64,000 nucleotides of DNA from Apostichopus japonicus (Eukaryota > Echinodermata > Holothuroidea > Aspidochirotida > Stichopodidae): the NCBI RefSeq assembly GCF_037975245.1, contig NC_092583.1, forward strand, positions 13,729,764 through 13,793,763. Direction: 5' to 3'. The translations under genes were made by a program, and so were the position numbers. The notes beneath the pieces were generated by a model that worked only from the letters and a program-made list of their open reading frames with translations, had not been told where the DNA came from and made no database searches. Below are positions 48,501 to 60,500 of this stretch, piece after piece; position 1 is the stretch's first letter; each line of letters begins with the position of its first letter.

Positions 48501-51500
48501 TGGTGTTTATAGACAGAGCTCCTTGTTCTATCATAAACTGAACCACTTCATGGTGTCCATTCAGTAGGGCGTGATCCAAGGGTGTGAAGCAGTCTTCATT
48601 CACCTCCATGTGGTTAATGAACGAGCCGTGTTCCAACAAGAGCCGAACCGCTTCCAGGTAGCCTGTGCTGCACGCATAATGGAGGGCTGTAACACCCTAT
48701 AATATCCGGGAGAAAAGACAAAGACAACGATGGTGTAAAATAGTGGAATCATACAAGTAGAAATGGAAACTGTATTATAGGACAACAGCCAGTAATACTG
48801 TAACACCATAGCAAGATACAGAAACATATTGTATTACATGACACCCAATAATAACAGTAACATACAGTAACATATTGATTTTGTATCACACGACACCCAG
48901 TAATAACAGTAACATACAGTAACATATTGTTATTGTACTACATGTTACCCAGTAATAACAGGCACGTACAATAACATATTGATGTTGTATCACATGACAC
49001 CCAGTAATAGCAGTAACATATTAATATTGTATCACATAACACCCAGTAATAACAGTAACATATTGTTGTTTTACATGGCACCCAGTAATAACAGTAACAT
49101 ATAGTAACATATTGATATTGTATCACATGACACCCAGTAATAACAGTAACATATTGATATTGTATCACATGACACCCAGTAATAACAGTAACATGTTGAT
49201 ATTGTATCACATGACACCCAGTAATACCAGTAACATATTGATGTTGTATCACATGACACCCAGTAATAACAGTAACACATTGATGTTGTATCACATGACA
49301 CCCAGTAATAACAGTAACATATTGATATTGTATTACATGGCGCCCAGTAATAACAGTAACATACAGTAACATATTGATGTTGTATCACATGGCACCCAGT
49401 AATAACAGTAAAATATTGATATTGTATCACATATCACCCAGTAATAACAGTAACATATTGATATTGTATCACATGACACCCAGTAATAACAGTAACATAT
49501 TGATATTGTATCACATGACAACCAGTAATAACAGTAACATATTGATGTTGTATCACATTACACCCAGTAATAACAGTAACATATTGATGTTGTATTACAT
49601 TACACCCAGTAATAACAGTAACATATTGATAGTGTATCACATGACACCCAGTAATTACAGGAACATACAGTAACATATTGATGTTGTACTACATGACACC
49701 CAGTAATAACAGTAACACACAGCATCATATTGAACATATACAACACAGCACCCTGTAATATCAGAAACAAATAATAATTTGTTGAAATGTATTTGACAGG
49801 ACACCTTTTAATAACTGAAACATATCATAAAATTAGTATAATGGGATTTCCTATGGTAACAGAAACATTTGATAGCCTATTAAAATTCAATTGTATCGAG
49901 CACACTTCTATACAGCTAAACTATACTAATATATATGCTACTCTGATAGTCTAATATTTAAATGATGATAATTTGACCTCTGACCTCCTTGTCTTGTAGA
50001 TCTGGATCAGCCCCTTCCAGTAGTAATATGTTCATACAGTTGATGAACCCACCGTACGCCGCACACTGGAGAGGGGTTCGACCGTGGTGATCCTGAACGT
50101 TAGGGCTTATCTCATGCTTTAAGAGATTGGCACATACACAAGAGTGGCCTCCTCTGGCCGCCCTATGGGTGAAAATAATAAAATATGAGCAAATACAGGA
50201 TATTGTTGCATTGTGTCCTTGGGCAAGGCACTTTATCTCCATTGCCTCTCATACCCAGGTGTATAAATGGGGACCTGTGACATAAAGCTGTGAGTTGGGC
50301 GTTGTTTAGCTACTGCTTGTGGAGCGATTGTCTCTATGTTTGACAGGTTATCGTTGACCAGGGTAAATATTGTTATACGCCTTTTAACCGTTATCGGTGT
50401 ATATGTCTGCGCTTTATAAATCCTCAATAATATTATTATTTGATATATTTGTGCTTTGTTTTTGCATTGTTGATCGTCCTTTCATATTTTGCACATGATG
50501 TGACACTATATGATGATAAAATTGTGTCATCATTTTTCAAAAGGAACTTTAGTCTATTCATAATATTGAGAGAAAGTTAGTAAACATATCATGTCATTCA
50601 ATCCACCACTACTTGCATCATACATATTCATGAGACGTAATGAAATGAGAGAAATGGCTGCTAAAGTTAGTTCAAAATCACAAACAGATACTAGTGAAAC
50701 CAACTTAGAAAGGATAATAGCTATAACATGCTAGTTTTGATCGGCAACAATTGTGTCCATGACACAATAACAAATTTAGGAGGAGATATAGGTCATCGCA
50801 AATTACTTTCAATTGTCAATAATAACTAATTTAGGAAGAGAAATAGGTCATCGCAAACTACTTTCAATTGTCAATAACTTAACAAACTGAGGAAGAATCG
50901 TAATTAACCAAATACTAAAGTTTTTATTGGCGATAGAAACACATGTATTGATGAAGGAATAACAATATATGAAAGCATTATAGATAATCAGCTCAAATAA
51001 ATTAACATATCAAAGGTATAATTATATCAACATATAAGACATAATTATATATCAATATGAAATTCTTAACACAATAGTTCACAATTAATGATTCATAGTG
51101 AAATATCAAAAAATATCAAGTGGCTGGAAATTCATCTCACATCTCTAAAGACAGTTTATGCTGCATATATACTGCATCTTTTCATTATTAATTTTTTTAA
51201 GTTCAATTCTCTCTCTCTCTCCTCCTCCCCCCCCTCCCCTCCCACTAGGTAATAAGGGGTTAATCAACGGTCTAGCGTCTAGCATTAACACCCGGAGTGC
51301 ATTAATCATGTGAGTAACGCACGCTAGACCGTTGATTAACCCCGTTCATTCATACACTACCATTTGTGTGGGGGAAAAATCATAAAACAAAACATTTTTG
51401 GTTACATATAACCAAAGATTTATTAAAGTGATGCCCCGTAATTTCACCGTGCGTTACTCACAGGATTAACCACGGTCAGCTGACCTGAATGGACCAATAG

Positions 51501-54500
51501 GATTTAGGAATCTTTACTAAGTATGAATGAACACAAGAATATGCCATCTACAGAGAAGTTAAACTCACCAGTGAAGAGGTGACCTTCCCTCATCATCTAA
51601 TACATTCACAGTGGCGCCTCCTGACATGAACAGAGAAGAAGAAGAAGAAAGTCAGAGAATATGAAATTAAAGAAATTACAGACTCAGTGAATGGTGAATG
51701 TATCTTAAAATAATATTTCTTCAAGTATTCCTATATGGACAGCTGGTTGCATTAACACTTCTTTCTTATTATTTATTTTATTTTTTTATATATTTTTTTG
51801 TGTAGCTGGGTTTTTTTTTTGTGCGCACATTTTTATTCTTTGTGTGTGTGCAGTTTTGTTGGTTCTGCTTGTTGTTTAATATATATTTATTGTCTATTGA
51901 CATAACTGTCTGAACGTACTAACATATTAAATGTGTGATGATTCCATACAGGAATGAAACCATAGGCAGGGTTATGGGGGGGGCACTACCTCCCCCCCAA
52001 CTTTTTCCCAGACCCTGAGTTGGCTATTTTGTCCAATTCGGTCCATAATTTGGTTGGTTATGTCACAGCAATACTGACAACTCTGCGATACTCTCATACT
52101 TATTCATAATGTCATAACACAAGCTATAAAAAAAAGATCGACCCATTGTGACGATTCTTATTTAATTCCATTTGTTATGTTTTATGCCACTTAAAAAATC
52201 TAGTTACACTTTCAATGCAGATAGCATAATTATATTTTCAAATATGCAACTAGTACTGGGAAATAACCTTATACGTATTGCACCATATTACATCTAAGGG
52301 CTTTATTAAATCCAAAAAGGTTATTCATATCATAGGTCGTCACATGTTATCAGAGCAAGCTTCAGTTAAAGGGTGCGAAGACTCGTGCACAAAGAAACGT
52401 CTCATGCCGGTAATCTGACCTAGTTTCGAATGAAGTGTAACAGAAGTGTTAAACACCACCATCGATCCCAGAAAATACACACACAGCTTGCTACCATCGG
52501 TAATTAGACACTAGTGTACAGTCAGTACATGCAGCTGCGGTCGTACCCACAGCACAGTGTACAAACGGTACAGCCATGGACATCTCAGGTCCAGCTAAAG
52601 ATAACAAGGTATCACGTTTCATTACTGTCTGCATTTTGTAGCGACAAGAAGAAAACTTCACTTGCAAGCAACGGAAAGTTAACTTTTTCAGAGTGCGGCA
52701 CGCGGTTTGGGTGAGTCTTCAATGCCTTTAAGTAGATCCTCACATTGCACTGATTACAGATTACCTGATATGATATCAAAATCCTGCATCCAATCATTTG
52801 CTTATCAAGTTTGTTTCATATTTTCAATTGATTTCAAATGATTCAGTCTCACCCATCTTCAATGTCCTTTCTCAATATAAGCACAGGTCAGCTGTGACCA
52901 GACACTATACCCTAGATTCTGCCTAATCCTCCATTTGCACTGATAACAGCTATTTTCTTGGATATTAATTAATATTGGAGCCTGATAATTTACAAATAAT
53001 TAAAAAAATATGTTGAACAAAAAGCAATTAATTTCTCACCTTCGATCAGACTAACCAGTGCTTCGGTCTGGCCCATCTCGGCTGCTCGGAATAACGGCGT
53101 ATGCTTGTTCTCGTCCGTGACATTCACATCGGCCCCGAGCTAATAATTTTAGAAAAGAACAGATTGCCGTTGTTTAACAAAGTCTGTCAACTGTACATGT
53201 CTTAAGAACACAGGCAATTAGCTACAATCACATGGAATACAGAGCTATTTCTGAAACATTTGTTCACGCATTAGTTAACTTAAAGAACATCACATTCTGA
53301 AATTTCGATATAGTTACAAAAGGAGAGGGGTTGCTGACAGTTGAGAACGAACTTTTTCCAGCGAGTTTGTAATTTCGTTAGAAGAACCGAAGCTGTAGAC
53401 TTTGAATACAGGATATGATTTGTATGTATGCATGTATTTTAGATCCTCCTGCAAGCAGGAACTCGCGAAGAAGCCATCATTGGCTTTTCAAAGCCGCAAG
53501 CTGACCAAAGTCAGTCTCGTCTATTATATTATGAATTGTCAATTGTCATCAACTCTGTAACTGGAAAACATACATTACTCTTGGAGTGACTCGAACTCGG
53601 GACCTTATGATTGAAAGGCACCTGCGTTAACCACTGGGCTAACACTCCACATTTTAACACCATTCTTTGAATAATGGAAATGATTTAACACCATTCCTGA
53701 GAGCCAGTAGAGTTTTATATCTTCTGGTATGGTATAAACATGTTTTACCTCACACGTTTCAAAACATTGACTTAACAATAAGAATTACCTTGAGTAATAC
53801 CCCAACTGTACTGGTGTGACCAGCCATTGCTGCAGCATGCAGAGCTGAAAAGTAAAGCAAATCTTCTTGTTTGACTATATTACAGTTTTAAGATATATAT
53901 ATAACAACCTACCTTGCAATACACTGTAAATCATCAATGACTGTAGAAGCCAGCTGATGCAACAGACTTTGCAGATGTACTTTATTTACAGTCATCAATA
54001 ATGATCATGTTTAATACTGAAATGAAATGTAATTCATTAAATTAGACAATATATTGATGGCTAAGCTGAAGTAGTTAAAGGTTTTAATATTTAATAAGGT
54101 CCAATTGCACTTTTATATACAAGCTGGCGATGAATATTAGCAAAAAGTCTTACAAAGTCATATGGACATTGCATTTAGTGGAAGATTTCAAGTTCAAAGC
54201 AACACACACAGCATAGCAACAATTTGAGTTTTTCTTTATGAATCTTTATAATTAAGTGCTTGTTAATTGCTGTTGTTTCCTTTTTCTGTTTTCCTTTGTA
54301 TTATCTTTTGTTTATTAGGACCTTAAATAAGCTAGTAATAGCTTCTTTGGATTCCGCTCAACCCATTTTTTTTTCCATTTACATTCATTATTTCTTCATC
54401 ATTTCTTTAAGTTTAAGCTGCTTAAAGGTACACCTTGTCTCACATTTTTGTATAACTATTCATACTTACTATGTAAAGCGACCATGGTTGAAATAAAGTT

Positions 54501-57500
54501 TCTTCAAATCAAATTAAGTTTGATCCATTTTCAGCAAATCAGCCATGAAATATTGTCAGAAAAATGATATTTGTAGAAGGAGAAGACTAAGAAAAGTTCC
54601 AATTTTTCAGTCTTTTTTAAAGCCTAATTTCTTGGAAGGAGATTTTTGCGAACCTGTAGCCCCAATTTTGTCTGTTGCGTCAATATCACCATGGTGACCC
54701 ATCATAACGTGAATGACATCATCAGCACCCTTCCCTGCTGCCCACATCAAAGCTGTTCTCCTCTCCATGTCCGGTTCATCAGTGATGTCCTCCCGAGATA
54801 GAAAGGCTTCCACTGTCTCCTGTCAATTTCAAGTGAGTTAAAGTTTGTAATTGTTACTATTGGTTCTCTGAAGGCATCGATAGCTTGCAACATTAAAATA
54901 ACACCAGGCAGTAGCTAGAGGTTTTGGCCCCCGGGTGCAAGAGTAGACAATTGTGCCCCCCCCCCCCACTGAAAGAAAAAATAACTTGCGCAAACAATTT
55001 TGGTTATATATTTCGGGCAAGTCGTTACAGCCCCCCGCCCCTAAATCAAATTGTGCTCCTACGCCTATGATATTTCCACCTTTCGAAATCTACTGCCTTG
55101 GAACAATATACTGAATACCTGAAATTTCTGTGACATGTAGTGTGACATTACAGAATACAGAACACAATAAAACAGAGAAAACAGTCGAAATGGACTGAAA
55201 AGAAATCACAATCTATAAATTTGCTAATAAAAACAACTACATTCAGTTCAGATTCTTATTAGTAACTGGAAAATATTCATGCCTGACGACATACATCAAT
55301 TTCGTCATGTGTCTTTAAAAGGGCGTATTTTTTACTCTCATTCTCCCATTTCAGCGCCCCCCCTAAACCCGGCGCCCGAGGCACATGCCCTCCCTTGACC
55401 ACCCCCAGCTATGCCACTGACACCAGGACATGCAAATTAAAGAGTAAATGAAGTCTAAACTTTCAAAAATTTATATCAGAGAGCAAGAAAACAGGAAACA
55501 TATTGGTTTCAACACTCATCTTCATAGCTCCTTATGTAGCTTATGGGTTACCGGCGCTTGCATCGAGCTGCCACAGTTGAAATGAGTAGTGTTGTATTTT
55601 TCACGTTTTCTGTGTGTTAACGAACCTTTCCTTCGTTCTGAAGTTATTCGTTGTCGTGTTGTGGGACTACTAACACTCTTCATGCCATTTTCGAAGGTTT
55701 TTACGGAACGGGTGAGACATACAACTGTCAATTTAGGACAGTGTTCTACGTTACTTATTTTTTTTGGCCAATAGTATAGGCCTTCTGCTATTGACATAGG
55801 ATAGTAGGATGAACCCTAACAATACCGATATCGTGGGAGGTGCTCGAAGCCTACACTATAGCTCGGAGACACTTCACAATATTCGAAGGAGTATGCAGAC
55901 CCACACAATAGAATCACGGTTGGTGGACATATTGAAAGAACAATCGATTCTTCGCAAGCACAGAGGTACGCGGGCCGGTATACAGAATCGGATTAGAAAC
56001 ACTCAATCTCATAATTTCAGCTTTCCTTATGGACTGACAGCAAATGTAAACAGTATTCAGGGAAAGTTTTTACACCTGGAGCAAACTGTTACAAACATGC
56101 GAAATCTATGTTTCATTACATTGCAAGAGACGAAACTGCAATCACCGAATAAAGAGTGGCTAAATGAAATCCCACAGCACTGTGTGCCAGATGAAGCGTT
56201 ACGCATGGCAAATTACTTTATGTTTCGCCATGACAGACAATTTTCGGCAAATGGCGGTGGATTGATAATGTATATCTCGAAAGACTGGGCAGTGAGCTAC
56301 CCAAAGGTATGTTGTAGTATTTTAATCCCGGATATTGAGCTTCTTGCCGTGAGAGCCAGGCCACGATACCTCCCCAGCGACATGTCGAATGTAACGATCG
56401 TGAATGTATACACCAGGCCGTCATCAAATTTCTCAACTGCAGATAAAGAACTGAAATCAGCAATTACTAAGCTCCAGAAGGAAAACCCACGAACTCACTT
56501 CATAATTGCTGGAGATGTCAATCGAGAAAGCATCGCATGTATTGAGACAATGGGTTTCAAGAATCTGGTGAATTTTGCTACTTTCTCTTCGTCCAATTCT
56601 GTCCTGGACGCCGTGTATGTCACGGGTGACGTCTACCATGTAAAGAAATCCCACCCGATATCCACATCCGACCACAGCAGTGTCCTACTCATCCCGAAGT
56701 ACACAGAGAAGCATCGTGCTAAGAAGCAACGACGAAGCAGATCACAGAAGGACTTGTCATTTGATAACGTCAGGAGCATGCAAGAGATGCTTCAAACGAC
56801 CGACTGGAATGTATTTCGTGAAGGCTGCGATGACCCAGACGAATTAACTGACGTCATTTCAAGTTACATTGAATTCGTCAGCGATGTATGCATACCAATG
56901 AAGCAAATAACACCTGCTGAGATGATGAAGCGAATCCCCCCAGACAACAAGATCAAACAACTGGAAAAGCAAAAACAGAAGGCCATCGAGGACAAAGACA
57001 ACATCTCCAGGAACAGGATGCAGAGGGAAATCAATAAGCACGTAAACAATCTGCGAAGTGACACCTTTGGAGGAATAAAAGGAAACTCTCGTGCATTCTG
57101 GGATGTCGTCAAATCCATAAGAGACCCTACTAAAGATGACCAGCCTAGGCGGGTTGATGCAGATTTTGGGAAGGAACTATCCGACTATTTTGGACGGTTT
57201 AATGACTCAATAAGTAAAGATATACCGTTATACCTACCTGAGAAGAATGAGGGTTGTCATGAACTTGATGTCAATGTGGTAAGGAAACAGTTTGGGAAGG
57301 TCAAAAGGGGTGTTGCTTGTGGGTCAGATAAAATTCCGTGGTGGGTTTTTAAATTCTTTTCTTTTGAATTAGCTCCAATATACACATCACTCTTCCAAGA
57401 AAGCTTACAACATAGTCAGATCCCTAACCTGTGGAAAACAGCACTAACATCACCTGTACCAAAAGTGGCGAATCCCAAAGATGTGAATGATTTTAGACCA

Positions 57501-60500
57501 ATTGACCTAGCAAGTATTGCTTTTAACAGCATGCAAAGGATCCTCCTGCCACGACTAACTGACAGTATCAATCAATTTGGGGACAAGCGTCAATTCGCCT
57601 ACAGAAAAGGTGTATCATGTGTAGATGCTGTGCTGTTACTTATCCACGAGGTTGTGTCAGAATTAAATTGCAAGGAAACCACAATAGCAAAGGTGCTTTT
57701 CTTAGATTTCTCAAGTGCTTTCAATACCGTCCTACCAAATCAATTAATTACAGATCTGTCAGGTTTCATCACTGAACCATGGCTCCTACACTGGCTTGCT
57801 CAGTTCTTAACTGGGTGGTCAAGACACGTTAAATTGGAGAATGGGTTGTCTGATAGGTCAGAGATTAAAGTTGGAGTGCCTCAGGGTGGTCCATTGTCTG
57901 CTTTACTCTTCACATTATATACGGATGAAATCAAGTCTGGTGGTCATATCTCAATCACAAAATATGCCGATGACACTGCTATATTATGCAAAATATCCAA
58001 GAGTTCATGTGTCAATGATCAGCTGAACTATCAGCAATCAGTCAACGACGTGGTTTCAACATGTGATAGAAAGAATTTGTTGCTAAATGCTAAGAAGTCG
58101 AAGGAAATGTGCTTTGCTAACATCAATATAAAACATCAAGGTCTTCTGTCTGCAAGATCACAAGGTGTCACCATACATGAATCTGAGGTAGAACGAACAT
58201 CAAGAACTGAATACCTAGGAGTATGCATTGATGATAATCTAACGTTCACGTCGCATATCTCGAAAATCTTAAAAAAAGTGTATTATTTTGTATCAAGTCT
58301 TGCCTATATTGTGTCATTCTTTAATGAAGGTGCAAGAAAAAATGTGTTCAGCTCCTTTATTCTGCCACATTTACTTTATGCTGTTCCTGTATGGTATCAC
58401 TTTATATCATCTTCTGACAAGCATAGACTGATGAGATTCCTTAAGTATACTTCACGTATATTGAATGTAAGCCAGCTATTACTGAAGGATCAAGTAAACA
58501 CAGCTGCAAAGAATGAATTTGTAAGGATGACAAATAAAATTAGAGATGACAAAGATCACCCACTACATGGGCCACTTAATTGTCTGTTGGTGAAAGCTAC
58601 CAGGAATCTTAGGAACCCTCATATCTTGCCAAAATATAGAATTCAACTTTATAAGAACTCTTTCATCTACCGTGCTGCAATTTACATTCAATTTGGTATT
58701 TTGGAACCTTTCATTTAATTTTACTCATTGTTTCACCTAGTTCTAGTAATGTACATAGTTTTAACGCTTTCTTGTTGTGCAATCTTTTGAACATCTTATC
58801 TATCACGGTTTTCATATTCTTTAATTGTTTCACCTAGTTCTAGTAATGTATATAGTTTTAACGCTTTCTTGATGTGCAATCTTTTGAACATCTTATCTAT
58901 CACGGTTTTCATATTCTTTAATTGTTTCACCTAGTTCTAGTAATCTACATAGTCTTAACGCTTTCTTGTTGTGCAATCTTTTGAACATCTTATCTATCAC
59001 GGTTTTCATATTCTTTAATTGTTTCACCTAGTTCTAGTAATGTACATAGTTTTAACGCTTTCTTGATGTGCAATCTTTTGAACATCTTATCTATCACGGT
59101 TTTCATATTCTTTAATTGTTTCATCTAGTTCTAGTAATGTACATAGTTTTAACGCTTTCTTGTTGTGCAATCTTTTGAACATCTTATCTATCACGGTTTT
59201 CATATTCTTTAATTGTTTCACCTAGTTCTAGTAATGTACATAGTTTTAACGCTTTCTTGTTGTGCAATCTTTTGAACATCTTATCTATCACGGTTTTCAT
59301 ATTCTTTAATTGTTTCACCTAGTTCTAGTAATGTACATAGTTTTAACGCTTTCTTGTTGTGCAATCTTTTGAACATCTTATCTATCACGGTTTTCATATT
59401 CTTTAATTGTTTCACCTAGTTCTAGTAATGTATATAGTTTTAACGCTTTCTTGTTGTGCAATCATTTGAACATCTTATCTATCACGGTTTTCATATTCTT
59501 TAATTGTTTCACCTAGTTCTAGTAATGTACATAGTTTTAACGCTTTCTTTATGTGCAATCTTTTGAACATCTTATCTATCATGGTTTTCATATTTATTTA
59601 TTTTTGAGTTTGACATGTGTACTCCTTTTTATAAATATGCTATATTTATACTGGTTTCAATAAATGAAAATGAAATGAAAGCTGATATCTAAAATTTTTA
59701 AATGAATCCTTTTTTCTTCATCTGATTACATTGTGCAATAAGTTGGGATTTCATATACAGACAACAAATCAAAGCGTTTTTTCCTTTTCATTATGCAAAT
59801 AGATATTCCTAATCAACTAATAAGTTTTATACTATGATAGGGGAAAAAAGGGGGGAAAAAATCAAATTACTTACAGCATGGTTATTTTGGGCAGCATAAT
59901 GTAAGGCTGTAGCACCGTTTCCATCTGAGCTTGAAAAACTGGCTTTCTTGTCCAGTAAAAGGTTGACGATGTGAGTGTGGCCCAGGACAGCGGCCCAGTG
60001 AAGAGGAGTACGAAACAGGTTATCCAGTACAGATACATTACACTTTTCAAGGTGTGTCTACGGTAAAACAATTAAGAAACAAAAACAAAAATCATAAAGG
60101 TGCTCTAGTTAACGCCCATATTCCTGATTAGTGCAAGATACCTAGATTCAGCAATGTGTAGGGTGGGCTCTAGCTAAAGCCCACTTACTTGATTTGTGCA
60201 ACATAGTGGGTCCCTTTCTCAGGATTTGGCCAATGGGCCGCCTAATTAAGAGCCCCAGACTACACCTTAGAAACTAAACTGTGGCGAGCTTATTCTGGAT
60301 TATCACTCTGCTGAACTATGGAAATCATTCTAAACATTAGAGGAGGGAGAGGATTGGGGAGAGTGTGGATTGTGAAAGGGAGGGGGTGTGGATTATGAAG
60401 ATTAGCAATAGAAAATAGTATCTATTAAAGGTTTCATGCCAATTATAATTCATTTACTAATATTTACAGTACTATTTACAACAAAATCATACGAATGAAA

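Larger units (their letters stand above)
55520..59690 (+). mobile_element. full-length non-LTR retrotransposon, CR1/L2/Rex1 group
   Basis: One long intact ORF (55809-58718), a 3' region of 97-bp tandem repeats, and an end in aataaatgaaaatgaaatga. Inserted antisense in an INVS intron. The 5' limit is estimated; no ORF1 was seen upstream. Flanking duplications were not identified. Confidence 0.8.

Noticed and set aside
48938..49676. Several long open frames on both strands with repeated YYWVSCDTISICY-type sequence
   Set aside because: They are translations of a 42-bp minisatellite; a period divisible by three keeps frames open without coding.
46290..49735. Regular repeats that could be mistaken for a CRISPR array
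   Set aside because: Units are directly adjacent with no unique spacers, and the setting is an animal gene intron.
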